Made by a program: the position numbers and the translations under genes | DNA from: Chromobacteriaceae bacterium | Lineage (GTDB): Bacteria; Pseudomonadota; Gammaproteobacteria; Burkholderiales; Aquaspirillaceae | Direction: 5' to 3' | Assembly (NCBI GenBank): GCA_030151505.1 | Contig: JASLDQ010000012.1 | Location: 1-5,754 of the forward strand | DNA: 5,754 nucleotides | Part shown: positions 1 through 5,754 of the stretch, piece by piece | How the letters are laid out: the number at the start of each line of letters is the position of its first letter | How positions within the stretch are numbered: the stretch's first letter is position 1 | The notes under the pieces: model-generated | Database searches by the model: none | Told to the model about the DNA's origin: nothing | Seen by the model: the letters and a program-made list of their open reading frames with translations, nothing else

Positions 1-713
1 TCGATCATCAGCGTCTTCATCTCGCGCACGGCCGGACCAAAGCCGCTCATCAGCGCCTGGGCGACGATGGCGTGGCCGATGTTGAGCTCGGCGATCTCGC
101 GGATGGCCGCCACCGGTTTGACGTTGTGGTAGTTGAGGCCGTGGCCGGCGTTGACCACCGTGCCGAAGCCGCTGCCGAGGATGGCGGCATGACGGATGCG
201 GGACAGCTCGTCGGCCTGCGCCTCGGTATAGTCCGCTTCGGCGTAACGGCCGGTATGCAGCTCGATCACCGTCGCGCCGGCATCGTGCGCCGCGCGGATC
301 TGTTCGTCGTCCGGGTCGATGAACAGGGACACGCGGATGCCACGCGCCTGCATCTCGCGGGTGTAGTCGCGGATGGTGTCGAAATAGCGGATCACGTCCA
401 GCCCGCCCTCGGTGGTCACTTCCTCGCGCTTTTCCGGGACGAGGCAGACGTCATGCGGCGCGACGCGCAGCGCGTTGGCCAGCATCTCGTCGGTCAGCGC
501 CATTTCCAGGTTCATGCGGGTCTTGATCGCGGCGCGGATGACGTCGAGGTCGGCATCCTTGATGTGACGACGGTCTTCGCGCAGGTGCAGGGTGATCAGG
601 TCGGCCCCGTTGGACTCGGCCACCAGCGCGGCCTCTACCGGGCTGGGATAGCGGGTGCCGCGCGCGTTGCGCAGCGTGGCGACGTGGTCGATGTTGACGC
701 CAAGCAGAATCAT
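1..713 (-). CDS. pdxJ: Pyridoxine 5'-phosphate synthase PdxJ, 3' end cut by window edge
   Basis: PdxJ condenses 1-deoxyxylulose 5-phosphate with 3-amino-1-hydroxyacetone phosphate to give pyridoxine 5'-phosphate, the ring-closing step of DXP-dependent vitamin B6 synthesis in the cytoplasm. Reading the minus strand from the ATG at 713 gives 237 complete codons, starting [19 protein letters not shown], and two bases of the next codon at the window edge. Family motifs seen in order are [10 protein letters not shown] (residues 42-51), TRMNLEMA (65-72), [31 protein letters not shown] and [12 protein letters not shown]. By correspondence with the E. coli enzyme, the catalytic residues H43, E70 and H191 and the conserved E151 are all present. 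The E. coli protein has 243 residues, so only about four should be missing here. The start is fixed by a Shine-Dalgarno AAGGA six bases upstream and by the family N-terminus. The gene follows recO after 58 bp. The pdxJ-recO pairing is common in proteobacteria. The function is certain at family level. Confidence 0.97.
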   Translation of the reverse strand, partial: MILLGVNIDHVATLRNARGTRYPSPVEAALVAESNGADLITLHLREDRRHIKDADLDVIRAAIKTRMNLEMALTDEMLANALRVAPHDVCLVPEKREEVTTEGGLDVIRYFDTIRDYTREMQARGIRVSLFIDPDDEQIRAAHDAGATVIELHTGRYAEADYTEAQADELSRIRHAAILGSGFGTVVNAGHGLNYHNVKPVAAIREIAELNIGHAIVAQALMSGFGPAVREMKTLMI

Positions 714-719
714 GGGACT

Positions 720-724
720 TCCTT
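720..724 (-). promoter_or_regulatory. Ribosome binding site of pdxJ
   Basis: The minus strand reads AAGGA here, within AAGGAAG, six bases before the ATG at 713. It supports that ATG as the start and shows that pdxJ has its own initiation site and does not depend on coupling to recO, 58 bp upstream. The rest of the recO-pdxJ spacer holds no clear promoter or terminator that I can see. Confidence 0.7.
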
Positions 725-771
725 CGTAATTCCGGTTCCGGCGGGCATTACAGAACGCACGCGGACGGGTG

Positions 772-1491
772 TCAATCGGCAAGGGTGGCGACCTGGTACA
801 GCAGCTCGCGGGTGGAAAGCTCGGCGCCACCCAGTGCCTCGTCCAGCAGCATGCGCAAGAGCACGCGGGCCTCGCGCTGGACGGAACCGGAAGCCAGCTC
901 CCCCGCCGCCAGCGCCAGCAGCGTCGCGCCGCTGACTTCGCACGAACGTCCCTGCCCGCTCCGGCCCGCCGCCAGCTTGTCGGCGCCTTCGCCCGCCAGA
1001 TAGCGGTAGGGTTGGTCAGGCTCGATCGGTTCTCCGCCGGTATCGTGCTCCAGTGCCGGGGCATAGCCGATGGCGGTCAGCAGATCGAGCTCGAAACGGC
1101 GAAGCACCGGCGCGATGCGCCCGCCGGCCAGTTGCCGGACGGCGGCATCGTAGGCGGTGAACAGTTCAGGGTGCGGATCGTCGCGGGCGACGAGCTTGAT
1201 CGACAGCTCGTTGAGGTAGAAGCCGGACAGGAGCGCCGTACCGGCGAGCTGCGGCACGCCGCCGACCCAGTCGGCATCGGCCAGGGTCCTGACTTCGCCC
1301 TTGCCGAACCAGCCGACTTCCAGCGGGGCGAACGGCAGCAGCACGCCACGGATCGCCGCCCGTGGCCGCCGCGCCCCGCGCGCCACCACCGAGACCCGGC
1401 CATGATCGCGGGTCAGCAGTTCAACCAGCAGGCTGGTTTCCTTGTAGGGCAAGGCGTGCAGGACGTAGGCGGGCTGGTGGGTGATTTTCAT
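772..1491 (-). CDS. recO: DNA repair and recombination mediator RecO
   Basis: RecO works with RecR (and RecF) in the cytoplasm to displace SSB and load RecA on single-stranded DNA at gaps, and can anneal complementary strands. The 239-residue product matches the usual proteobacterial length (E. coli 242). The N-terminal OB fold (about residues 1-80) carries the family pattern [20 protein letters not shown] (9-28) followed by [15 protein letters not shown] (29-43). The C-terminal part is helical, with [10 protein letters not shown] and [16 protein letters not shown] typical of the family. Only one cysteine is visible (in RSCEVSG), so the zinc finger of Deinococcus-type RecO is absent, as expected for proteobacteria. 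The ATG at 1491 is the only ATG, GTG or TTG between the in-frame upstream stop at 1609 and this point. No Shine-Dalgarno is visible before it; the last bases are CCCGCCCTTCC. The gene lies 148 bp after era, with pdxJ downstream. Confidence 0.95.
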   Translation of the reverse strand: MKITHQPAYVLHALPYKETSLLVELLTRDHGRVSVVARGARRPRAAIRGVLLPFAPLEVGWFGKGEVRTLADADWVGGVPQLAGTALLSGFYLNELSIKLVARDDPHPELFTAYDAAVRQLAGGRIAPVLRRFELDLLTAIGYAPALEHDTGGEPIEPDQPYRYLAGEGADKLAAGRSGQGRSCEVSGATLLALAAGELASGSVQREARVLLRMLLDEALGGAELSTRELLYQVATLAD

Positions 1492-1514
1492 GGAAGGGCG
1501 GGAAGAAAACAGGA

Positions 1515-1530
1515 CGGCGGCCTTGCGCCG
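1515..1530 (-). other. Small GC-rich hairpin upstream of recO, possible attenuator
   Basis: On the minus strand, CGGCG and CGCCG pair around a six-base loop (CAAGGC). Five bases after the stem comes a T-rich run (GTTTTCTT), and the recO ATG follows shortly after. The stem is only five pairs and the T run is offset, so it would be a weak intrinsic terminator or attenuator at best. It could be chance in GC-rich DNA. It sits in the 148-bp era-recO spacer (1492-1639), where I see no gene and no convincing promoter. Confidence 0.2.
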
Positions 1531-1639
1531 GGAACGACCGACGACAACAGCCGGCCCGGTCCTCGAAACGGTTTGGCCAACGATTCCACGGCGGATCGGC
1601 GCTGCCGGTCACGCCGCAAGAACGACCTGATCCTGAAGG

Positions 1640-2539
1640 CTACAGGTCGAATTCCTTGAGGAAACGCACGTCGTCGGCCCAACCGGACTTGACCTTGACC
1701 CACACCTCGAGGAAGACCTTGAAGTCGAACAGCGTTTCCATGTCCACGCGCGCTTCGGAAGCAATCTTTTTCAGCTTCTCGCCACCCTTGCCAATGATGA
1801 TGGCTTTCTGGCTCGGCCGGTCGACCAGGATGCTGGCGTTGATGCGGGCCATGGAGCCTTCCATGACGAACTGCTCGATTTCAACGTTCATCGAGTACGG
1901 CAGCTCTTCGCCGAGATAGCGGAACAGTTTCTCGCGCACGATTTCGGCAGCGAGGAAGCGCTGGTTCTTGTCAGTGACCATGTCCTCCGGGAACAGCGGC
2001 ACGCTCTCGGGCAGATGCGGCTTGATGACCGCCAACAGTTCGTCCAGCCGCTGACCGTGCTTGGCGCTGACCGGGATCATCTCGGTAAAGGCGAACTCTT
2101 CCGAGCACTTGAGCAGGAAGCCGGCCATTTCGGCCTTGTCCTTGAGCTTGTCGGCCTTGTTGACGACGAGGATGACCGGGCGGTTCTTCGGCAGCAGCGC
2201 AATGACCTCGCGGTCGGCGCCGGTCAGGCGGCCAGCTTCCAGCACGAACAGCACGCAGTCGACATCGGCCAGGGTCTTGGTAACGCTCTGGTTCAAGGCA
2301 TCGTTGAGCGCATTGCGATGGAAGGTCTGGAAACCCGGGGTGTCGACGAAGATGTACTGCACGTCCTCACGGGTTTCAATGCCGGTGACGCGGTGGCGGG
2401 TGGTTTGCGCCTTTTTCGACGTGATCGAGATTTTTTGCCCGATCAAATGGTTCATCAGCGTCGATTTGCCGACATTGGGGCGGCCGACGATGGCGACAAA
2501 GCCGCAGCGGAATTCGGGATGGGTGTCTTGGGTAGTCAT
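1640..2539 (-). CDS. era: GTPase Era, 16S rRNA-binding ribosome assembly factor
   Basis: Era is an essential GTPase that binds near the 3' end of 16S rRNA and assists maturation of the 30S subunit; it is cytoplasmic and partly membrane-associated. The 299-residue product is full length (E. coli 301). All GTPase motifs are present: G1 GRPNVGKS (19-26), G2 within KAQTTRHR (43-50), G3 DTPG (66-69), G4 NKAD (127-130) and G5 SAK (158-160). The C-terminal KH domain carries the RNA-binding loop IIGKGG (248-253) followed by EKLKKIASEAR. The C-terminus, VKVKSGWADDVRFLKEFDL, is of the betaproteobacterial kind. The ATG at 2539 lies 3 bp after the rnc TAA, without a good Shine-Dalgarno, so its translation is probably coupled to rnc, as in the conserved rnc-era pair. 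Nothing is missing from the key residues. Confidence 0.98.
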   Translation of the reverse strand: MTTQDTHPEFRCGFVAIVGRPNVGKSTLMNHLIGQKISITSKKAQTTRHRVTGIETREDVQYIFVDTPGFQTFHRNALNDALNQSVTKTLADVDCVLFVLEAGRLTGADREVIALLPKNRPVILVVNKADKLKDKAEMAGFLLKCSEEFAFTEMIPVSAKHGQRLDELLAVIKPHLPESVPLFPEDMVTDKNQRFLAAEIVREKLFRYLGEELPYSMNVEIEQFVMEGSMARINASILVDRPSQKAIIIGKGGEKLKKIASEARVDMETLFDFKVFLEVWVKVKSGWADDVRFLKEFDL

Positions 2540-2542
2540 GCT

Positions 2543-3250
2543 TTACTTGCGTGTCGGGAGGGAGAGGCGCATCTGGTCGATGCGCTCCAGCGCGCGCTCG
2601 GCGGCCTGTTGTTCGGCAATGCGACGGCTGCTGCCCTCGCCCAGCGTGGAAATCGAAAGGCCCGGAATGTCACAGGTGACGCGGAACAGTTGTTCATGCG
2701 CTTCGCCGTCCTGAGCCACGATGGCGTAGGACGGCAGGGCGAACTTGCGCGCCTGCAGGGTTTCCTGCAGGCGGGTCTTGGCATCCTTGGCGTGACTGCT
2801 GAGGTCGATGCCGGCAATGCGTCGGGCATACAGGTGCTGCACCACGGCTTCGGCGGCGGCAAAACCGGCGTCGAGGCTGACGGCAGCGAAAATGGCCTCC
2901 ATCGCATCGGCGAGGATGGAAGGCCGGTCATGCCCGCCGCTCTTGAGCTCGCCGTCGCCCAGATGGAGAAAATCGCCCAGCGCCAGCTCGCGCGCGAGCT
3001 CGGCCAGCGTGGTCTGATTGACCAGGTTGGCGCGCAGGCGCGACAGCTGACCTTCCGGCAGCTCGGGAAAACGGTCGAACAGCATCCGCGCCACGGTGTA
3101 GTTGAGGATGCTGTCGCCGATGAACTCGAGGCGCTCGTTGTTGGGCTGGCCGAAGCTGCGGTGCGTCAGCGCTTGTCTGAGCAGGGCGGCGTTCGAAAAT
3201 GCGTGGCCGATGCGCTGCATCAGCCGTTCCGGGTTTTTGTACTGGCTCAC
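2543..3250 (-). CDS. rnc: Ribonuclease III, GTG start
   Basis: RNase III cleaves double-stranded RNA. It processes the rRNA precursor and controls mRNA stability, including its own message in E. coli. The 235-residue product has the catalytic domain first, with the signature NERLEFIGDSIL (38-49) and the second active-site helix around LADAMEAIF (113-121). The metal-binding and catalytic acids E39, E42, D46, D115 and E118 match E. coli E38, E41, D45, D114 and E117. The double-stranded RNA-binding domain spans about residues 155-226 (KDAKTRLQETLQ to RIAEQQAAERALERI). The start is GTG at 3250. Its first base is also the last base of the TAG of the upstream small gene (TAGTG), and no Shine-Dalgarno is visible, so translational coupling is likely. 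The next in-frame ATG would be codon 11, which would clip the usual N-terminal helix; GTG is therefore preferred. The gene is followed by era after 3 bp. Confidence 0.97.
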   Translation of the reverse strand: MSQYKNPERLMQRIGHAFSNAALLRQALTHRSFGQPNNERLEFIGDSILNYTVARMLFDRFPELPEGQLSRLRANLVNQTTLAELARELALGDFLHLGDGELKSGGHDRPSILADAMEAIFAAVSLDAGFAAAEAVVQHLYARRIAGIDLSSHAKDAKTRLQETLQARKFALPSYAIVAQDGEAHEQLFRVTCDIPGLSISTLGEGSSRRIAEQQAAERALERIDQMRLSLPTRK

Positions 3251-3615
3251 TATGGCTTGTTGGATGTGTCGGTGCTGCTGCCGGCATTGAAGTCGAACAG
3301 CAGGCTGACGTTGGCAAACAGGGGGACGATTTTCTGGTAGTTGACCGAGATCCGGGTCTGCTCGCCGTTGGCGGCGATTATCAGATCATCGCCCTTGACC
3401 GAGGATATCTCGTCGATGATGGCACGACGGTTGAAACTTTGTCGCGCTTCCAGTGCAGTCACGGGCTTTTCGTTGATGACGGCGGCGATGTCCTTACGTA
3501 TCGCATAGTACTCGCTCCAGACCGGCAGTGCCTTGAACAGCACCAGCACCACCAACGCCGCCACGGCGGCAAACAGGATGAAACCGACCAGGCTCAAGCC
3601 CTTTTGACGATACAT
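3250..3615 (-). CDS. DUF4845-type small membrane protein with pilin-like N-terminus
   Basis: This encodes a 121-residue protein of unknown function. Its position between lepB and rnc and its architecture match the DUF4845 family of Betaproteobacteria; the family name is from memory and was not searched. The N-terminus MYRQKGLSLVGFI is positively charged and runs into one hydrophobic helix (about residues 9-27, rich in A, V and L). A periplasmic-looking domain of about 90 residues follows, starting KALPVWSEYYAIRKDI. The layout resembles a type IV prepilin, with a basic leader, a glycine and a long hydrophobic helix, but residue 5 after a G6/L7 cut would be glycine, not the usual glutamate. The predicted orientation is N-in, C-out. 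I chose the ATG at 3615 because GGAGGT lies five bases upstream and the basic leader then abuts the helix. An upstream ATG at 3663 would add 16 unlikely residues. Its stop overlaps the rnc start by one base, so it probably helps set rnc translation. No catalytic motif or cysteine is visible. Confidence 0.85.
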   Translation of the reverse strand: MYRQKGLSLVGFILFAAVAALVVLVLFKALPVWSEYYAIRKDIAAVINEKPVTALEARQSFNRRAIIDEISSVKGDDLIIAANGEQTRISVNYQKIVPLFANVSLLFDFNAGSSTDTSNKP

Positions 3616-3620
3616 GACCA

Positions 3621-3626
3621 ACCTCC
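3621..3626 (-). promoter_or_regulatory. Strong ribosome binding site of the DUF4845-type gene
   Basis: The minus strand reads GGAGGT, within AGGGGAGGTTGG, five bases before the ATG at 3615. It is the strongest Shine-Dalgarno in the window. It decides the start against the ATG at 3663, which follows the lepB stop directly and has no such signal. Because rnc begins at the stop of this gene without its own site, this element may also set the supply of RNase III. Confidence 0.8.
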
Positions 3627-3665
3627 CCTGACGGCCCGGCCCCCACCATGAGGACCGGAGCATGA

Positions 3666-4628
3666 TCAGTGGATGGTATTGCCGATGCGGCCGAAGTCGC
3701 CGAAGTTCAGCCAGATCATGAAGGCTTTGCCGACAATGAGCTTGTCCGGCACAAAACCCCAGTAACGACTGTCGTGACTGTTGTCGCGGTTGTCGCCCAT
3801 CATGAAATACTGACCTTGCGGCACCTTGCAGACGAAACCGCTGTCGTCATAACGGCAAGCTTCACGGCCATCGAAGTTGGTTACGGCCGGCACGTAGACC
3901 GTCGGCGCACCATCTACCTTGATGACATCATAGTGCCTGCTTCCCATTTTTTCGGAATAACGCCCGGTGCGGACCATCGTCAGGCCCTGCTCGATGTAGT
4001 CGTAGCTGCCGCTTTCGACATCAGGCACCGGCTTGCCGTTCACCGTCAGCTGCTTGTTGCGGTATTCGATCGTGTCGCCCGGCAGGCCGATCGCCCGCTT
4101 GATGAAGTTCACTTGCGGGTTGGGCGGAAAGTTGAACACCACGACGTCGCCGCGCTGCACCTGTCCGACCGGAATCGCCACATTGTTGATCACCGGAGTG
4201 CGAATGCCGTAGGCGAATTTGTTGACGAGGATGAAGTCGCCGACCACCAGCCCCGGACGCATCGAGCTGGATGGAATCTGGAACGGCTCGGCCAGGAAGG
4301 AACGCAGCAGGAACACCACCAGAATGATCGGGAAGAACCCTCTGGAATACTCGATGAAGCTCGATTCCGTCGCACCGGCCGCCCGCTTGGGCGCCAGCAC
4401 GAAGCGGTTGAACGCGGTGGCCAGCCCCGTCACCAGCACGAACACCAGCATGACGGCGGTAAAGCTCATGACCTGTGCCAGCACGCCAAACACGCCCAGC
4501 ACCAGCAGCAGGTAGCCCGTCTGCACGCCGACCGGCTGATCCTTGTCCCCGGCCTGTTTCTTGGGCGAAGCGGCAATCAGGATCGGGCCGGCAAGGGCGG
4601 CGATGGCGAAAATCCAGGTCCAGTTCAT
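3666..4628 (-). CDS. lepB: Signal peptidase I (LepB)
   Basis: LepB is the inner-membrane serine protease that removes signal peptides from exported proteins on the periplasmic side. From the ATG at 4628 the product has 320 residues (E. coli 324). The family boxes are present: IPSSSMRPGL (118-127) with nucleophile S122; GDFILVNKFAYG (130-141); RGDVVVF (159-165); FIKRAIGLPGDTI (175-187) with general base K177; and GDNRDNSHDSRYWGFVP (278-294). Hydrophobic segments lie at about 3-21, at 38-73 (long enough for one or two passes) and at 98-111 just before the catalytic domain. The start is chosen because AAGGA lies five bases upstream and the first membrane segment then begins at once. An in-frame ATG at 4691 would add 21 non-hydrophobic residues and would lie inside the spacer hairpin. 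lepA is 76 bp upstream, the classical lepA-lepB pair. The stop is 50 bp before the small membrane-protein gene. Confidence 0.97.
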   Translation of the reverse strand: MNWTWIFAIAALAGPILIAASPKKQAGDKDQPVGVQTGYLLLVLGVFGVLAQVMSFTAVMLVFVLVTGLATAFNRFVLAPKRAAGATESSFIEYSRGFFPIILVVFLLRSFLAEPFQIPSSSMRPGLVVGDFILVNKFAYGIRTPVINNVAIPVGQVQRGDVVVFNFPPNPQVNFIKRAIGLPGDTIEYRNKQLTVNGKPVPDVESGSYDYIEQGLTMVRTGRYSEKMGSRHYDVIKVDGAPTVYVPAVTNFDGREACRYDDSGFVCKVPQGQYFMMGDNRDNSHDSRYWGFVPDKLIVGKAFMIWLNFGDFGRIGNTIH

Positions 4629-4633
4629 TGTTT

Positions 4634-4638
4634 TCCTT
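4634..4638 (-). promoter_or_regulatory. Ribosome binding site of lepB
   Basis: The minus strand reads AAGGA five bases before the ATG at 4628. It identifies that ATG as the lepB start rather than the in-frame ATG 63 bases upstream at 4691. The site lies just downstream of the lepA-lepB spacer hairpin, so it should stay accessible when the hairpin is folded. Confidence 0.7.
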
Positions 4639-4658
4639 GTTGGGAGGGGAAAGCATGC

Positions 4659-4695
4659 AGGCATGGGGACTTGCGCCCCCCCGGCCCGCATGCCT
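4659..4695 (-). repeat. Imperfect inverted repeat in the lepA-lepB spacer
   Basis: On the minus strand the arms AGGCATG (4695-4689) and CATGCCT (4665-4659) are exact inverted repeats. Within the 23-base interior, a run of seven G can pair with CCC next to the right arm, giving a bulged stem capped by CGCAAGT. It lies 10 bases after the lepA stop and 21 bases before the lepB Shine-Dalgarno. Only three T follow the structure, so it does not look like an efficient intrinsic terminator. An mRNA processing, stabilising or partial attenuation element is possible; chance in GC-rich DNA is also possible. GCATG occurs four times in this spacer. Confidence 0.45.
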
Positions 4696-4704
4696 CGGCA
4701 TGGC

Positions 4705-5754
4705 TTACTTGTCGCTGACCTGCAGAATGGCGAGGAAGGCTTCCTGCGGAATCTCGACGTTGCCGACCTGCTTCATGCGGCGCTTGCCGGCCTTCTGCTT
4801 TTCCAACAGCTTCTTCTTGCGGGTGATGTCGCCGCCGTAGCACTTGGCCAGCACGTTCTTGCGCAACGCCTTCACCGTCTCGCGAGCGATGATGTTGTTG
4901 CCGATGGCGGCCTGCACCGCGATGTCGAACATCTGGCGCGGGATCAACTCGCGCATCTTGCTCACCAGCTCGCGACCGCGATAGATCGAATTCTGGCGAT
5001 GGACGATCAGGCTCAGCGCATCGACCTTCTCGCCGTTGACCATCACGTCGAGCTTGACCAGATCGGACGCCAGGAACTCCTTGAACTCGTAGTCGAGCGA
5101 GGCGTAGCCGCGGCTGGTGGACTTGAGCTTGTCGAAGAAGTCCATCACCACTTCGTTCATCGGCATGTCGTAGGTCAGCATCACCTGCCGGCCCATGTAC
5201 TGCATGTTGCGTTGCACGCCGCGCTTCTGGTTGCACAGCGTCATCACCGCGCCGACGTAGTCCTGCGGCACCAGAATGGTCGAGGTAATGATGGGTTCGC
5301 GGATTTCCTCGATCCTGGACGGGTCCGGCAGCTTGGACGGGTTTTCCACCTCGATCACCGTGCCGTCCTTCATCAGCAGCTCGTACACCACCGTTGGCGC
5401 GGTGGTGATGAGGTCCATGTCGAACTCGCGCTCCAGACGTTCCTGCACGATTTCCAGATGCAAGAGGCCGAGGAAGCCGCAGCGAAAGCCGAAACCGAGC
5501 GCCTGCGACACTTCCGGCTCGTACTTGAGCGAGGCGTCGTTGAGCTGGAGCTTTTCCAGCGCGTCGCGCAGGTTTTCGTAATCGTGGCTTTCGACCGGAT
5601 ACAGGCCGGCGAACACTTGCGATTGGACTTCCTTGAAGCCCGGCAGCGGTTCGGTGGCCGGCCGTGCGGCCAGCGTGATGGTGTCGCCGACCTTGGCCGA
5701 CTTCAGTTCCTTGATGCCGGCGATGATGAAGCCCACTTCACCGGCGTTGAGGTT
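4705..5754 (-). CDS. lepA: Elongation factor 4 (LepA), C-terminal 349 residues; 5' end beyond window
   Basis: LepA is a ribosome-associated translational GTPase similar to EF-G. It has been linked to back-translocation and to efficient initiation or 30S assembly. The frame is open to the right edge of the window, so the GTPase domain and most of domain II (about 250 residues by comparison with the 599-residue E. coli protein) lie outside. The visible part starts [17 protein letters not shown] at the end of domain II. It then shows the highly conserved [13 protein letters not shown] (about fragment residues 87-99) with [21 protein letters not shown]; the EF-G V-like domain containing [17 protein letters not shown] and [13 protein letters not shown]; and the LepA-specific C-terminal domain with [40 protein letters not shown] and [14 protein letters not shown]. 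It ends with TAA. The domain order and the LepA-only C-terminus separate it from EF-G. It leads the visible part of the cluster, with lepB following. Confidence 0.98.
   Translation of the reverse strand, partial: NLNAGEVGFIIAGIKELKSAKVGDTITLAARPATEPLPGFKEVQSQVFAGLYPVESHDYENLRDALEKLQLNDASLKYEPEVSQALGFGFRCGFLGLLHLEIVQERLEREFDMDLITTAPTVVYELLMKDGTVIEVENPSKLPDPSRIEEIREPIITSTILVPQDYVGAVMTLCNQKRGVQRNMQYMGRQVMLTYDMPMNEVVMDFFDKLKSTSRGYASLDYEFKEFLASDLVKLDVMVNGEKVDALSLIVHRQNSIYRGRELVSKMRELIPRQMFDIAVQAAIGNNIIARETVKALRKNVLAKCYGGDITRKKKLLEKQKAGKRRMKQVGNVEIPQEAFLAILQVSDK

Noticed and set aside
72..935. Plus-strand open frame of 287 codons opposite pdxJ and the end of recO
   Set aside because: It is antisense to pdxJ with no recognisable motif, and its end degenerates into Arg/Pro/Ala-rich sequence. 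It is a shadow frame.
769..1659. Plus-strand open frame of 296 codons opposite recO and the era-recO spacer
   Set aside because: It is antisense to recO, rich in Gln, Gly and Arg, with no family resemblance. It bridges the era-recO spacer only because that DNA is GC-rich.
1488..1703. 71-codon minus-strand frame spanning the era-recO spacer and ending in an ATGA overlap with recO
   Set aside because: It begins inside era in another frame, and the product is Arg/Pro-rich with no motif. The ATGA overlap arises automatically because recO starts ATGA. It could only matter as a coupling leader, for which there is no evidence.
2015..3340. Plus-strand open frame of 441 codons opposite era and rnc
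   Set aside because: It is fully antisense to two clearly conserved genes. Its composition (rich in Gly, Ala, Asp, His, Gln, Val) is typical of a shadow frame in GC-rich DNA, and it matches no family I know.
3616..3663. Sixteen-codon upstream extension of the DUF4845-type gene from the ATG at 3663
   Set aside because: It lacks a Shine-Dalgarno and would put a Trp/Gly/Arg-rich stretch before the natural basic leader, while GGAGGT stands at ideal distance before the ATG at 3615.
4629..4691. Twenty-one-codon upstream extension of lepB from the ATG at 4691
   Set aside because: It would start inside the spacer hairpin with non-conserved residues, whereas AAGGA precedes the ATG at 4628 and the membrane segment starts there.
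3669..4718. Plus-strand open frame of 349 codons opposite lepB
   Set aside because: It mirrors lepB almost exactly in extent, has His/Asp/Arg-rich low-information composition and no recognisable domain. It is an antisense shadow.
1..5754. Neisseria-type DNA uptake sequence, CRISPR repeats, tRNA genes, IS ends
   Set aside because: Reading both strands I found no copy of GCCGTCTGAA or its complement, no regularly spaced repeats, no tRNA-like arms and no transposase or terminal repeats.

Overview
The window is a gene-dense, GC-rich stretch of bacterial chromosome. Seven genes lie head to tail, all on the minus strand, so transcription runs from the right end to the left end: lepA (3' part) - lepB - small DUF4845-type membrane protein gene - rnc - era - recO - pdxJ (lacks only its last few codons). 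This order is the conserved housekeeping cluster of Betaproteobacteria. The Era C-terminus, the RNase III core and the small pilin-like gene between lepB and rnc look most like Neisseriales (Chromobacterium/Laribacter-type relatives). That placement comes from remembered sequence resemblance, not from a search. The 10-bp Neisseria DNA uptake sequence is absent, so Neisseria itself is unlikely.

Layout, right to left. 4705-5754: the C-terminal 349 codons of elongation factor 4 (LepA). 4629-4704: a 76-bp spacer with an imperfect hairpin and the lepB ribosome binding site. 3666-4628: signal peptidase I (LepB). 3250-3615: a 121-residue single-pass membrane protein with a strong ribosome binding site. 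2543-3250: RNase III, with a GTG start sharing one base with the preceding stop. 1640-2539: the GTPase Era, 3 bp after rnc. 1492-1639: a 148-bp spacer, the largest in the window, with no recognisable gene. 772-1491: RecO. 714-771: a 58-bp spacer with the pdxJ ribosome binding site. 1-713: PdxJ.

The cluster joins translation (LepA), protein export (LepB), RNA processing (RNase III), small-subunit ribosome maturation (Era), recombinational repair (RecO) and vitamin B6 synthesis (PdxJ). The tight rnc-era junctions suggest cotranscription and translational coupling. The looser era-recO spacer, which lacks a clear Shine-Dalgarno sequence, is where expression may be partly uncoupled.

I see no mobile elements, CRISPR arrays, tRNA or rRNA genes, no broken genes and no convincing new system. 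The plus strand carries several long open frames, but all are antisense shadows of the genes above. The points most worth a second look are the uncharacterised pilin-like membrane protein, the two intercistronic hairpin candidates, and the leaderless-looking starts of rnc, era and recO.
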